Source: Sinorhizobium psoraleae
GTDB lineage: Bacteria; Pseudomonadota; Alphaproteobacteria; Rhizobiales; Rhizobiaceae
Direction: 5' to 3'
DNA: 64,000 bases
Assembly: GCF_013283645.1 (NCBI RefSeq)
Contig: NZ_JABEKV010000002.1
Span: 813,798 to 877,797, forward strand
Part shown: piece after piece, positions 1 to 8,566 of the stretch
Layout: the number at the start of each line of letters is the position of its first letter
Position numbering within the stretch: position 1 is the first letter of the stretch
Translations under genes and position numbers: made by a program
Notes under the pieces: model-generated
The model's input: the letters and a program-made list of their open reading frames with translations, nothing else
Databases searched by the model: none
What the model was told of the DNA's origin: nothing

Positions 1-688
1 CCTCCGGTATGCCGCGCAATGCAGCGGAGAGAATGACCATCGCAAATCCTGTCTGGATCCAGATGAGGATGACCATGAGGAAGAAATTGTTCCAGAAGGG
101 CAGCGTGATCCAGGCCTGCGGTACGCCGCCGAAGGCGACGACAATGGCATTCAAGAGGCCGATCTGCTCCGCTCCCTCCGCACGGTAGTCGTAGATGAAC
201 TTCCAGATGACGGCGGCGCCAACGAAGGAGATCGCCATCGGCATGAAGATCAGCGTTTTGGCGATGTTGCCCCACCAGATGCGGTCCGTCAGCGCCGCGA
301 TGATGAGCCCGAAGAAGGTCGAGAGTGCCGGGACGACCAGCAGCCAGAGGAAATTGTTGAAGATCGACTGACGGAATTCATTGTCATTAACCATCCAGAA
401 GTAGTTACTAAAGCCGACGAAGTTCACTCCCGCTCGATCATGGAAACTGAAAACGACGGACTGGTAGACCGGATAGATGAGATAGATCGTCAGCGCGAAC
501 AGTGCGGGCGCCAGAAACAGCCAGGGCCGGATGGCGTTGGTGATGCGCAGGTTGCGGGACGCAGCCTTACCGGAGAGGCCCTTCGACGGGAAAATCTGGT
601 CGAGAATGAAATTGGTGCCCCAGAAATAGGCTGCGCAAGCCAGGACACCGGCAATCATCGTCAGAATGGCAGCGAATAGCTGCTGCAT
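1..688 (-). CDS. aglF: Alpha-glucoside ABC transporter permease, partial (AglF-like)
   Basis: Inner-membrane permease of a binding-protein-dependent sugar importer (MalF family). The gene runs off the left edge, so only about 229 N-terminal residues are visible. They show an N-terminal hydrophobic segment (MQQLFAAILTMIAGVLACA), a second one near residues 54-75 (RPWLFLAPALFALTIYL) and at least two more further on. The ATG at 688 has a strong Shine-Dalgarno (AGGGGAGGG) just upstream. It lies downstream of the binding-protein gene at 851-2209 in the same direction, the usual order of the rhizobial agl operon (aglE-aglF-aglG-aglA-aglK). The specific substrate, alpha-glucosides such as sucrose, maltose and trehalose, is inferred from the neighbouring LacI regulator and from recalled synteny. 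Confidence 0.85.
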   Translation of the reverse strand, partial: MQQLFAAILTMIAGVLACAAYFWGTNFILDQIFPSKGLSGKAASRNLRITNAIRPWLFLAPALFALTIYLIYPVYQSVVFSFHDRAGVNFVGFSNYFWMVNDNEFRQSIFNNFLWLLVVPALSTFFGLIIAALTDRIWWGNIAKTLIFMPMAISFVGAAVIWKFIYDYRAEGAEQIGLLNAIVVAFGGVPQAWITLPFWNNFFLMVILIWIQTGFAMVILSAALRGIPE

Positions 689-808
689 GACACATCCCTC
701 CCCTTAAATGCGCTCCGAAGCAGGATGCTCCCGGCGCATCGTGTGATGACGGCTACCGCTCTTGATTGGGATTACCCCGATTGCCGAGGCAATCCGGACA
801 TGAAGGAG

Positions 809-836
809 CGGCGGACGAGATTAGCATCGTCCGCCG
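809..836 (-). promoter_or_regulatory. Perfect 10-bp stem-loop between aglE and aglF
   Basis: CGGCGGACGA (809-818) and TCGTCCGCCG (827-836) form a perfect stem with an 8-nt loop, just after the aglE stop. On the minus strand it is not followed by a U-tract, so it looks like an mRNA-stabilising or processing hairpin that would give more binding protein than permease. A T-rich stretch follows it only on the plus strand, where no gene is upstream. Confidence 0.6.
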
Positions 837-850
837 TCTTTGTTTTAGTC

Positions 851-2209
851 TTACTTGATGGAGTCCCATGCCTTCTGCACGCCGGCTGCGACGTCGGCAG
901 ACGACTTGCCGCCCACGAAATCGACCATGCCTGTCCAGAAGGCGCCTGCGCCGATCTTGCCCGGCATCAGGTCGGAACCATCGAAACGGAAGGTCGTCGC
1001 ATTGAGCAGGATCTCGCCCTGCTTCTTCAGCGGCGGATTGCCATAGGTCTCCACGTTGACGCTCTTGTAGGGCGTCAGGAAACTCGTCTGGGCCATCCAG
1101 ACCTCATGCGCGATCGGCGTCTTCAGAAACTCGATGAAGGCGCGTGCGGCCGGCGTGTCCTTGGTGATCATCGCGAGCGTACCGGCACCCAGCACCGGAT
1201 TGCCGAGATCCTTCTTGCTCTCATAGGGAGGCAAGTAGAAGAAATCGGCATCCTCGCCGATCACGGTGCCTTCCGGGAAGAAGGACGGGATGAACGAAGC
1301 CTGATGGTGCAGGTAGCACTTCGGCGGCGAGGAGAAGAGACCCTTCGGGCTGTCACGGAAGTCGGCAGAGGCCACGGCCGCAGCGCCGCCATCCACGAAC
1401 TTGTCGTTGCGTGCGAACCAGCCGAATTCGTCCAACGCACCGGTGATCGCCGGATCGGTGAACGGAATCTCGTTCTTGACCCACTTGTCGTAGACATCGG
1501 CCGGCTGCGTGCGCAGCATCAGGTCCTCGACCCAGTCCGTCGCCGGCCAGCCGGTCGCGCCGCCCGAACCGAGGCCGATGCACCACGGCTTCTCACCATC
1601 GGCGGCGATCTTCTCGGTCAGCGCCTTCAGCTCTTCCATGGTCTTCGGCACTTCGTAGCCGGCGTCCTCGAAGTTTTCCGGCACGTACCAGACGAGCGAC
1701 TTCACATCGATCTTGTAAGGGAACGCGTAGAGCGCCGGTGCGCCGTCCTTGCCGTTGTAAGTGGAGAGATCGACCCACGATTGACCGGCTGCGTAGTTGT
1801 CGAGCAACCATTGCTTGGTTTCGTCACCAAGCGGCGTCAGATAGCCCTTCGAGGCAAGATCGGCGATAAGACCCGGCTGCGGCAGGATCGCGACATCCGG
1901 CGGGCTACCAGCTTGAGTGTCGATGACTATCTGCTGTTCATAGTTTTCGGAGGACGAATATTTGATCTCGGCGCCCGTCGCTTCAACGAAATAGGCATAA
2001 ACGCTCTTGAACAGGGCCTCGTCCTCGCCGCGCCATGGACCGAAGATGGTCAGCGTTTGTCCCTTGAGGTCGTGGCCTTTTTTGAATTCCTCGAAACTCG
2101 CCCAATTGAATTTGGAGTCCTCGCCGGGCTTGAATTTCAGCTCGGCAGCATCGGCAGCCCCCACTACCAGGGCGAGCGCAGCCACGCCCATCAGGAATGA
2201 TCTCTTCAC
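851..2209 (-). CDS. aglE: Periplasmic alpha-glucoside-binding protein (AglE-like)
   Basis: Extracellular solute-binding protein (family 1, maltose-binding type) that captures alpha-glucosides in the periplasm and delivers them to the AglF/AglG permease. The 452-residue product starts VKRSFLMGVAALALVVGAA, a typical Sec signal peptide ending near ADAAE, followed by a long mature lobe. I chose the GTG at 2209 because it is followed directly by the signal peptide and preceded by GGGAGGACAATAAC; the longer frame to 2275 adds a non-signal sequence and crosses the operator region. It is first in its operon and is separated from aglF by a hairpin. Regulation by AglR is suggested by palindromes between 2272 and 2489. 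The family assignment is strong; the exact sugar is inferred. Confidence 0.88.
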   Translation of the reverse strand: MKRSFLMGVAALALVVGAADAAELKFKPGEDSKFNWASFEEFKKGHDLKGQTLTIFGPWRGEDEALFKSVYAYFVEATGAEIKYSSSENYEQQIVIDTQAGSPPDVAILPQPGLIADLASKGYLTPLGDETKQWLLDNYAAGQSWVDLSTYNGKDGAPALYAFPYKIDVKSLVWYVPENFEDAGYEVPKTMEELKALTEKIAADGEKPWCIGLGSGGATGWPATDWVEDLMLRTQPADVYDKWVKNEIPFTDPAITGALDEFGWFARNDKFVDGGAAAVASADFRDSPKGLFSSPPKCYLHHQASFIPSFFPEGTVIGEDADFFYLPPYESKKDLGNPVLGAGTLAMITKDTPAARAFIEFLKTPIAHEVWMAQTSFLTPYKSVNVETYGNPPLKKQGEILLNATTFRFDGSDLMPGKIGAGAFWTGMVDFVGGKSSADVAAGVQKAWDSIK

Positions 2210-2271
2210 GTTATTGTCCTCCCAACATGAACCCGGACATTGCGCCGCGGGCGGATCATCAACGCGCAAAT

Positions 2272-2285
2272 TCAAAGCGCTTTGA
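2272..2285. promoter_or_regulatory. LacI-type operator O1
   Basis: TCAAAGCGCTTTGA is a perfect 14-bp palindrome with the CG-centred core typical of LacI/GalR-family operators. It lies 63 bp upstream of the aglE start. Confidence 0.75.
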
Positions 2286-2317
2286 GTTTGCTAAGAAATC
2301 ATCGCCACTGAGGAAGA

Positions 2318-2331
2318 GTCAAGCGCTTTCC
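2318..2331. promoter_or_regulatory. LacI-type operator O2 (imperfect)
   Basis: GTCAAGCGCTTTCC holds the symmetric core AAGCGCTT with imperfect flanks. It is a probable weaker auxiliary site between aglE and aglR. Confidence 0.5.
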
Positions 2332-2475
2332 TCCTGACCGTCTCAAAGTGGCGTGGATATTGCCTTGCATCAACATTTTGCACTGCGGAAACAGGGCTTT
2401 TCGCTTTTTCCTGCGCGGTGCGAGTGATACAGGATTTGGGGGCGCTCGCCGGAACACCCTAAATAAGAGGGGTAT

Positions 2476-2489
2476 CCAAAGCGCTTTGG
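2476..2489. promoter_or_regulatory. LacI-type operator O3 next to the aglR start
   Basis: CCAAAGCGCTTTGG is a perfect 14-bp palindrome directly abutting the Shine-Dalgarno of the LacI-family gene. This placement suggests autoregulation. Confidence 0.75.
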
Positions 2490-2504
2490 GGAGGAATGCC
2501 GACC

Positions 2505-3560
2505 ATGCCGGTCAATCTTAAGCAGCTAGCGGAGTTGCTCGGCCTATCGCAGACGACGGTCAGCCGAGCGCTCAACGGCTACCCGGAAGTCAACGCCAAG
2601 ACCCGGCAACGGGTCCTGAAAGCGGTGCGCGAGACCGGCTATCGGCCGAACCGCGCCGCGCAACGGCTGGCGACGGGCAAGGCCTATTCCATCGGCCTTG
2701 TCATGCCGATTGCATCGGGTATCGGATCGGACATTCATTTCGGCGAATTTCTTGCCGGTCTCGCCGAAGAGGCCGTCAAGCACGACTTTCATTTCGTGCT
2801 GAACCCGAGTGCGCCCGAAGACGAGGAAGCAACGTTCCGGCGCCTGGCGGCAAGCGGCAATGTCGACGCACTCTTTCTTGCCCATATGCGCGCCAATGAC
2901 CCGCGCATCGCCATACTCAAGTCGCTGTCTATCCCCTTTGTCGTGCATGGCCGATCGATCGGAGGCCCGAAAGACTATCCGTTCCTCGACATAGACAACA
3001 CGGCCGCCTTCTACGACGCGACGAGGCTTCTCATCCAGCTCGGCCATCGGCGGATCGCCCTCATCAATGGACAGGAACACCTGGCCTTCGCCATTCGCCG
3101 GAAAAAGGGCGTGACACGCGCCCTCAAGGAGTGGGGTCTCGATCTCGACGAGACATTGGTCCACCACTCGGTGATGACCGATGAATACGGTTATCGCAGC
3201 ATGCAGCGCTTCCTGAAGCAGCCGGATCCGCCTACCGCCGTTCTCTGCTCGAGTACGGCTCTGGCACTCGGAGCCGTGCGCGCGATCAATCAGGCCGGCC
3301 TCACGGTCGGCACGGATATCTCGATCATCGCTCATGACGATGTCTTGCCGATGCTGAAGCCGGAAAATTTCAGCGTGCCGCTGACGACGACGCGCTCGTC
3401 GCTGAGGGCCGCCGGCGCGCGCGTCGCAAGCCGGCTGATCGGCGGCATCCTGGACCGCGGCGCCTACCCGGATCAGGAACTTTGGCGCGCGGAACTGATC
3501 GTTCGCGCGTCGACCGGACCGGCGTCCGTCAAAAACATCAATTCCAGGAAAAGGGTGTGA
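2505..3560 (+). CDS. aglR: LacI-family regulator of the agl operon
   Basis: Transcription factor of 351 residues. The N-terminus has a LacI helix-turn-helix (NLKQLAELLGLSQTTVSRAL) and hinge (TGYRPNRAAQRLATG), followed by a periplasmic-binding-protein-like effector domain. I chose the ATG at 2505 because the GGGGAGG at 2488-2494 is 10 bases before it; an ATG at 2496 would sit almost on the Shine-Dalgarno. It is divergent from aglE, with three operator-like palindromes in the shared 295-bp region, so it probably represses aglE and itself until an alpha-glucoside is bound. The regulatory targets are inferred from position. Confidence 0.85.
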   Translation: MPVNLKQLAELLGLSQTTVSRALNGYPEVNAKTRQRVLKAVRETGYRPNRAAQRLATGKAYSIGLVMPIASGIGSDIHFGEFLAGLAEEAVKHDFHFVLNPSAPEDEEATFRRLAASGNVDALFLAHMRANDPRIAILKSLSIPFVVHGRSIGGPKDYPFLDIDNTAAFYDATRLLIQLGHRRIALINGQEHLAFAIRRKKGVTRALKEWGLDLDETLVHHSVMTDEYGYRSMQRFLKQPDPPTAVLCSSTALALGAVRAINQAGLTVGTDISIIAHDDVLPMLKPENFSVPLTTTRSSLRAAGARVASRLIGGILDRGAYPDQELWRAELIVRASTGPASVKNINSRKRV

Positions 3561-3565
3561 CGGTC

Positions 3566-3603
3566 TTCCGTCCGGAATCGCGTAGACGCTGAAGCGGACG
3601 GAA
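3566..3603. terminator. Inverted repeat between convergent aglR and folD
   Basis: TTCCGTCCG (3566-3574) pairs with CGGACGGAA (3595-3603) over a 20-nt loop in the short convergent gap. There is no long U-tract on either side, so this is only a weak terminator candidate. Confidence 0.35.
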
Positions 3604-3652
3604 AGGCGTTTGGCCCTCCGCCCGCATCCATTTCACATCCTTGGAGCGGTCG

Positions 3653-4552
3653 TCAGAATTTCGGCGGCTTGCGACCGGCCGTGCGGTAGGCTGCAATGAT
3701 CGTGTTCGCCATCAGCATGGCAATGGTCATCGGCCCGACACCGCCGGGAACCGGCGTGATCACGCTTGCGACCTTGGCGCATTCCTCGAAGGCGACGTCG
3801 CCGACGAGCTTCGTCCTGCCCTCGCCGCGTTCCGGCGCCGGCACGCGATTGATGCCGACGTCGATGACTGTCGCGCCGGGCTTCACCCAATCGGCCTTGA
3901 CCATTTCCGGGCGACCGACGGCGGCAACCAGAATGTCGGCGTTGCGGCAGACGGCGGGAAGATCCCTCGTGCGTGAATGCGCGGTCGTAACCGTTGCGTT
4001 GGCGGCAAGAAGCAGCGCCGACATCGGCTTGCCGAAGAGGTTCGACCGGCCGATGACGACGGCGTTGAGCCCCGAAAGGTCCTCCCCATGCGTGCGGCGC
4101 ACGAACACCATGGCCCCGGCAGGCGTGCAGGAAATGAGCCCGTTCTCGAGATCTCCGGTCGCGACCCTGCCGGCATTGACGACGTGCAGGCCGTCGACAT
4201 CCTTCTCGGGCAGGATCGACTGGATGATCGGCTCGGACTGAAGATGCTTCGGCAGCGGCAGTTGCACGAGAATGCCGTGAATGGAGGCGTCCGCATTAAG
4301 CTCCGCGACAAGCGCCGCCAGTTCCTCCTGCGACGTCTCCTGCGGCAGCGTGTGCTGGACCGAAAGGAAACCGCATTCCTTGGCCATCTTGCTCTTCGCC
4401 GATACGTAGGCGTGGCTTGCCGGATCGTCTCCGACGATAACCACGGCGAGCCCGGCGCGGACGCCGGTTTCCGCCTCCAGCGTCTTTGTGGCGGATTTCA
4501 CGGTTTCGATGACCGAAGCGGCAACGGCCTTGCCATCAATCACAGTCGTCAC
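3653..4552 (-). CDS. folD: Bifunctional methylenetetrahydrofolate dehydrogenase/cyclohydrolase
   Basis: FolD interconverts 5,10-methylene-THF, 5,10-methenyl-THF and 10-formyl-THF in cytosolic one-carbon metabolism. The 299-residue product has the family hallmarks: the catalytic region [20 protein letters not shown], the [12 protein letters not shown] segment, the [13 protein letters not shown] signature, the NADP-binding GRSNLFGKP loop and the C-terminal [14 protein letters not shown] motif. I chose the GTG at 4552 (VTTVIDGK), with GGGAG about 8 bases upstream; the extra 11 residues of the longer frame are not family-like. It is transcribed alone, convergent with aglR. The 264 bp between it and the next gene hold no other gene. 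Confidence 0.95.
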   Translation of the reverse strand: MTTVIDGKAVAASVIETVKSATKTLEAETGVRAGLAVVIVGDDPASHAYVSAKSKMAKECGFLSVQHTLPQETSQEELAALVAELNADASIHGILVQLPLPKHLQSEPIIQSILPEKDVDGLHVVNAGRVATGDLENGLISCTPAGAMVFVRRTHGEDLSGLNAVVIGRSNLFGKPMSALLLAANATVTTAHSRTRDLPAVCRNADILVAAVGRPEMVKADWVKPGATVIDVGINRVPAPERGEGRTKLVGDVAFEECAKVASVITPVPGGVGPMTIAMLMANTIIAAYRTAGRKPPKF

Positions 4553-4628
4553 GGCGTATCTCCCGGTTTGTCCTTCGCGCGGCACACTCTAGTTCGCGCG
4601 GCATCAAGCGATTGCCTGCATGCGCCCT

Positions 4629-4678
4629 ATGCTGTTCCAAACGCATAAATGCAAGAGCCGACCATACCGGAACAGCAT
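4629..4678. repeat. Inverted repeat upstream of folD
   Basis: ATGCTGTTCC (4629-4638) and GGAACAGCAT (4669-4678) are perfect 10-bp inverted arms 30 bp apart in the folD upstream region. The function is unknown; it could be a regulator site or an eroded intergenic repeat. Confidence 0.4.
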
Positions 4679-4816
4679 TCCGTCGACGTCAGCAGCATTT
4701 CCTTGCATCGCTGAAAGATCCGGGGCCGCCACTTGCAACGTCATGTCACAGACACCCCACTGCTCCGGCGAGAACAGTGTTTGACGCAAGCAAGACATCA
4801 CCGGCAGCGCTCGGAA

Positions 4817-5629
4817 TCATTCGCGCGAGATGCGGCTAGCACCACGGTGCGCCTGCGGCGATTCGAAATGCTGCTCGGAAACGCCGGCAAGTTCGCGACC
4901 GCGCTTAATCGGTTTCCACCGAAAGGCGTGATACGCGCGACGCCGCCCTGCCTCCGCCGCGAACCGACGGAGCCAATCGAGCCCCAGGCGACGAAAGAGA
5001 GCGGGCGCAGGGGAGAATTCCCGAACCACAAAGTCGTCAACGGCGATGACGAGCCGGCCGTGCTCGGGAGCAATGTTTCGATCGACCCATTTCTCCTGTT
5101 TCGAGCTTTCGATCGCCACTACGAGAATGTGGGGCTCGAGCGCGCGTACGTCATCGAGAACGTTCCCCTGACCGGAAAAGCCGCCGGCGGCTATGAATTC
5201 GTGCCAGGGCGCGTGGCTTCGGAAATTCTCGGCAGCGCGCCGCACAATGTCACGATGCGAGCCGATCAGCGCGACACGCATCGGCTTCTCGATATAGGTC
5301 AGCAGCGCGGGCACGAAGGCCGCCGCATCCTGACTGGTCGGAAACATGCGGTCGGTCACGACCGCATGCCATGTGGGCTGGGAGGCGACTGTATCGGCGA
5401 AGGCCAAAGCATCGGCCCAGCCGAAATCGCGACTCGGCACGCGAGATTCGATCTGCTTGGACGCGGTTACGACAATGCGCGAAAAGGCGTTCATCGCGAC
5501 CCGCCTCCGGTCCTTGCGGCCGAAGTGGCAACGGACCATTGGCAGGTCCGGCCCGCCGTATCGAAGATCAAGGCGAGACTTTCCATCGGCGCAAAAAAGG
5601 AGACGGGCATCGGAAACATGTTGCCACAC
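4817..5629 (-). CDS. WecG/TagA/CpsF-family (GT26) glycosyltransferase-like protein
   Basis: Probable glycosyltransferase of polysaccharide synthesis. The core resembles WecG/TagA: RVALIGSHRDIVRRAAENF matches the vfllGgkpgva region, ILVVAIESSKQEKWVDRNI matches the (G)sPkQE.W motif, and FRRLGLDWLRRFAAEAGRR matches the C-terminal R.GLeWl.Rl segment. The usual GvGgafdf loop is altered to IAVDDFVV, so activity or acceptor may be unusual. The longest frame starts with a GTG at 5629 (270 aa). An ATG at 5494 (225 aa) has the best Shine-Dalgarno (GGAGG, 9 bases upstream), but the residues just before it look family-like, so the start is unsettled. It is divergent from the GT2 gene at 5778 across about 150 bp. 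The role is not known. Confidence 0.7.
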   Translation of the reverse strand: MWQHVSDARLLFCADGKSRLDLRYGGPDLPMVRCHFGRKDRRRVAMNAFSRIVVTASKQIESRVPSRDFGWADALAFADTVASQPTWHAVVTDRMFPTSQDAAAFVPALLTYIEKPMRVALIGSHRDIVRRAAENFRSHAPWHEFIAAGGFSGQGNVLDDVRALEPHILVVAIESSKQEKWVDRNIAPEHGRLVIAVDDFVVREFSPAPALFRRLGLDWLRRFAAEAGRRRAYHAFRWKPIKRGRELAGVSEQHFESPQAHRGASRISRE

Positions 5630-5777
5630 GGGGTGAGAGACGATTTTTTCTCACTTTAGTCGCTTGCGCTAAAACACCGTTTAAGGCTCTCATTCAAAAG
5701 CCGTTTTCCGGATTCAACATCTGTTTAGGAAATTTTGCTGTAGTGCTTGCCGGCTATCTGCGCGCACAGGTCTTACT

Positions 5778-6767
5778 ATGACGCTGAACGGTCAGGACAT
5801 CACCGTCTATTTCCAGACCGAACGGGAAGATGCGGCCGACATCGAACTCGTAGTCGTCGTGCCGACGTTCCGCCGCCCGGATCACCTCGTCAAAACGCTG
5901 AAAACCATTGTTTCCCAACGGCCTGACGTTCCTTTGGCGACTGTGGTCGTCGAAAACGACGCGGACGGGCTGGCTGGCGCCCAGGCGGCGAAGAGCTTCT
6001 TTCTCGGACATCCGTCCGATTCCGCCATTGTCGTCGTTCGCCGCCGCGGACACGCCCATGCGTGCAATGCCGGATGGACGACAGCGCTCGATCTCTATCC
6101 CAACCTCCGCGCGCTCGCGGTCATCTATGACGATGAAGTTGCCGCTCCGGAGTGGCTCGATCGCCTCCTTGCCGTTCAGGAGACCCATGGGGTGGATATT
6201 GTCGGCGGGCCGCAACTCCCCGTCTTCGAGGATCCGCACGAACAGAAGTGGAAGCGGCACCCCGTTTTCACGCCTCCTTACAATGAGAGCGGACCGGTAC
6301 CGATCCTCTATTCGGCAGGCAACGTCCTTATAGCCCGGGCGGCACTCGACGGGATGCCCCGGCCGTTTCTGGATCCGGCGCTCAATGTCGTCGGCGTCGG
6401 CGAAGCGGATTTCTTCGATCGATGCAAGGCGAAAGGGTTCACGTTTGCCTGGGCAACGGAAGCCTGGGTCGCGGAAACGGTTCCTGCTTATCACACCACC
6501 AGGTCGTGGATCCGTACCCGCAGCCTCGAGAACGGCGCAATCTCGGCACTCCTGGAGCATCAGCGCGACCCGACATTCTCCGGTCGGTTGAGAGTGCTCG
6601 GCAAATCCCTTGCGCTCATCGCCACCTCTCTGCCGGTCGGGCTCAAACTTTGGGCGGAGACCGGGCTCGCCGCGGCAAGTCTCTATCCGCTCTATGTCGC
6701 GGTCGGCCGGCTGACGGCGAAAATCGGCTCCGCAGAGGCGCAAGACCGGACGCACAACGTCACCTGA
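5778..6767 (+). CDS. GT2-family glycosyltransferase
   Basis: Cytosolic or membrane-associated glycosyltransferase of 329 residues. The N-terminal fold starts at ELVVVVPTFRRPDHLVKTL, the nucleotide-sugar region includes HAHACNAGW, and IYDDEVAAPEWLDRL supplies the acidic metal-binding motif. A hydrophobic segment near the C-terminus (SLALIATSLPVGLKLW, then GLAAASLYPLYVAVG) may bind the membrane. ATG 5778 follows CAGGTCTTACT, a modest Shine-Dalgarno. It is divergent from the WecG-like gene and next to the flagellar cluster. The substrate is unknown; exopolysaccharide and surface-glycan synthesis are equally possible. Confidence 0.75.
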   Translation: MTLNGQDITVYFQTEREDAADIELVVVVPTFRRPDHLVKTLKTIVSQRPDVPLATVVVENDADGLAGAQAAKSFFLGHPSDSAIVVVRRRGHAHACNAGWTTALDLYPNLRALAVIYDDEVAAPEWLDRLLAVQETHGVDIVGGPQLPVFEDPHEQKWKRHPVFTPPYNESGPVPILYSAGNVLIARAALDGMPRPFLDPALNVVGVGEADFFDRCKAKGFTFAWATEAWVAETVPAYHTTRSWIRTRSLENGAISALLEHQRDPTFSGRLRVLGKSLALIATSLPVGLKLWAETGLAAASLYPLYVAVGRLTAKIGSAEAQDRTHNVT

Positions 6768-6780
6768 ATGCCGGCTCGCC

Positions 6781-6880
6781 GCTACTGCATGTTTCCCTAA
6801 ATCGATTAACGGGACAAAGTCATGCAGCACCTTCAAAGTGCTCCAGCGATCTCAGCACGTCCGGTCGCGCGGCGCTGCAG
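6781..6880 (+). repeat. RIME-like intergenic repeat, copy 1
   Basis: Begins GCTACTGCATGTTTCCCTAA and ends GGCGCTGCAG. It shares its layout with the elements at 8567, 26416, 49682 and 58281: a first palindrome bounded by CTGCAT and ATGCAG, then a second GC-rich palindrome. It fills the gap between two convergent genes. Length and the two-palindrome layout fit RIME1 of rhizobia. Confidence 0.7.
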
Positions 6881-6886
6881 GGCCGG

Positions 6887-7456
6887 TCAATGGGCGCTGC
6901 TGTTCGCCTTCACCGCCCCTTCCGGAATCTTGTCCGCAGCAACGTTGCCGTTCTTGTCGACGACAGGAACCGGTTTTTGATACGGCCTGTTCTGACTGTT
7001 GGCGACGCGCTCGACGTCGTCCTTGGTGAGATATTCGAGCTGTTCGACCAGAACCTCGGTGATCACTTCACTGCCGAGCTTTTTGTTCAATCCGTCCTTC
7101 ACGGCGACCTTGAAGGTCGGCAAGTCGAATGTCCCGGTGTCGGCGAGATCGACGAACTTCGAACCGACCAGCATGTCGTAAAGCTCATCCGTCACGACCT
7201 GCCGGAGCGGTGCGTGCAGCTTCGCGATGCCTTCCTTCGTTGCCGAGAAGGACAGTTTGGCAAGAAAATATCCCTGCACCGCCCCTTCCTTGATGACCGG
7301 GACGGTGATGATTTCTCCCGGTATGTATTCCTCGGATGCACGTCTATCCGCCTCGGCCTCCGATATGACGGGCGCCGAGGCGTATTGCATCGAAAAATAG
7401 ACGGATCCGAGCGTAACGACGCAGACCCAGACCCCGGTGAGAACGAGCTTCAGCAT
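6887..7456 (-). CDS. Membrane-anchored protein of unknown function in the flagellar operon
   Basis: Protein of 189 residues with one N-terminal transmembrane segment (LKLVLTGVWVCVVTLGSVYF) and a periplasmic remainder. The central part (ATKEGIAKLHAPLRQVVTDELYDML, then EVITEVLVEQLEYL) vaguely recalls FliL-type periplasmic domains, but no signature is firm and the real fliL is at 30809. The start overlaps the stop of the upstream FlgN-like gene by one base, so the two are translationally linked. It is last in the minus-strand flagellar run and is followed by a RIME-like repeat. A role in flagellar assembly or the motor is inferred from position only. Confidence 0.6.
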   Translation of the reverse strand: MLKLVLTGVWVCVVTLGSVYFSMQYASAPVISEAEADRRASEEYIPGEIITVPVIKEGAVQGYFLAKLSFSATKEGIAKLHAPLRQVVTDELYDMLVGSKFVDLADTGTFDLPTFKVAVKDGLNKKLGSEVITEVLVEQLEYLTKDDVERVANSQNRPYQKPVPVVDKNGNVAADKIPEGAVKANSSAH

Positions 7457-7824
7457 CAGAAATCGCTATAGCGGAACTGCGCTTCGGTGTAGATGCCATC
7501 CGCATCCGCGTCCTGGGCAGCCGTCTTCAGAATATCGACCACGGACCGCACCGCTTCGAGATGTGCCTCGACCTTCTGGGAGTTGACCTGCAGCTTGTTG
7601 CGCAGATGGCGCGTCTGCGAAATGAAGGCCGGCGAGATCTCGCCGGGCACGGCATCGCGGTGGAGCATCGTCAGTTCGTAGAGGCAGCGGCTCTTGTGTG
7701 CGTTCGACGTCTTGATATCGAAATCAGGGTCCACGCCGATGCGGCTGTTCTCGTTGTCGATGATCATTTCCAGGCGGCCGAGAACGTTCCGAATTCGTAC
7801 GTCATTCGATGCCACAGCTTCCAT
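7456..7824 (-). CDS. Small helical protein, possible FlgN-type export chaperone
   Basis: Soluble 122-residue protein, predicted mostly helical, with a long amphipathic stretch (FISQTRHLRNKLQVNSQKVE) and a C-terminal DADADGIYTEAQFRY tail. Size, helical content and a C-terminal aromatic tail fit FlgN-like chaperones that escort the hook-filament junction proteins FlgK and FlgL, whose genes are about 6 kb upstream in the same strand run. No flgN is otherwise visible in the cluster. The assignment is inference from context and weak resemblance. It lies between the FlgJ-like gene (64-bp gap) and the membrane protein at 6887. Confidence 0.5.
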   Translation of the reverse strand: MEAVASNDVRIRNVLGRLEMIIDNENSRIGVDPDFDIKTSNAHKSRCLYELTMLHRDAVPGEISPAFISQTRHLRNKLQVNSQKVEAHLEAVRSVVDILKTAAQDADADGIYTEAQFRYSDF

Positions 7825-7888
7825 TAATCAACTCCCAAATAATCCAAAAGCGCGATGCAGGCGGAAACCCGCCGAGTGTGCTTATCCG

Positions 7889-8440
7889 CTAGGCTTGCTT
7901 CTTCTTTTCATCGTTGGTCAAAAAGCCGGAGAGAGCCTTGCGCTCGTATTCCTGGACCATGCTCGTCGCGAGGTTGTGGCTGTTGCCGTCGACCGACGCA
8001 TTCACTCGATCGGTCGCGTCGTCGCCGGCCATGCGATCGGCAATGCCGATACCGCCGCCCGCGGCGAGAACGTCGCCGATCTGTTCCGCCATCATGCTTT
8101 TCCAGACGTCGCCGGAGGTGCCCTTGCCGTAGACGTTCTCGCTTTCGCTCGGCAGCATGGACTTCACGAAATTCTGCAGCACCATCGCCTCGAACTTCCG
8201 ATAGGTCTCGGGAATCTTCTTCTGCTCGACACGGTTGTTGATGTCGCCCAGTCCGGTCGATCCCTCGGACGGGTTGAGAACCGAAACGGCCGCGGCAAAA
8301 CCATTGCCGTTTTCCGCAAGGCTCGTTGCCTGGAAAGCAGCGCGGTTGGCCTTGAGCTTTGCCTGGGCCTCCTGGATTTCCGCCGGATCGGCCGCGCGGA
8401 CGACGTCCATCACAAGATCGCTGGGCGGGGAAATTGCCAT
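7889..8440 (-). CDS. flgJ: Rod-binding protein, FlgJ N-terminal domain type
   Basis: Flagellar rod-assembly protein of 183 residues that carries only the rod-binding domain of FlgJ. The signature is at residues 75-140: FEAMVLQNFVKSMLP, YGKGTSGDVWKSMMAEQIGD and AAGGGIGIADRM. The muramidase half of enterobacterial FlgJ (about 310 aa in total) is absent; a separate lytic transglycosylase is encoded at 18402-18968. I chose ATG 8440 (MAISPPSDLV), with GAGAGGA a few bases upstream; the longer frame to 8482 adds a basic, non-conserved stretch. It lies downstream of fliR and the FliJ-like gene, with a RIME-like repeat in between. Confidence 0.85.
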   Translation of the reverse strand: MAISPPSDLVMDVVRAADPAEIQEAQAKLKANRAAFQATSLAENGNGFAAAVSVLNPSEGSTGLGDINNRVEQKKIPETYRKFEAMVLQNFVKSMLPSESENVYGKGTSGDVWKSMMAEQIGDVLAAGGGIGIADRMAGDDATDRVNASVDGNSHNLATSMVQEYERKALSGFLTNDEKKKQA

Positions 8441-8566
8441 GTCACATCCTCTCGAAGCGCCCGGGGTCGCGCGCGGTCGCAAATATTCCGAACCGGGCTT
8501 GTCCCCTTGGAAGGACGCCCCGATGGCGCACTATCGTCCTTCAACCTTACCGGAAGCTGGCGGAGC

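Noticed and set aside
809..836. Plus-strand terminator reading of the aglE-aglF hairpin
   Set aside because: No plus-strand gene precedes it; more likely an mRNA-processing hairpin on the minus-strand transcript.
725..2200. Long plus-strand frame opposite aglE
   Set aside because: Antisense shadow of the binding-protein gene in a high-GC genome; composition is Arg-rich and low in hydrophobic cores.
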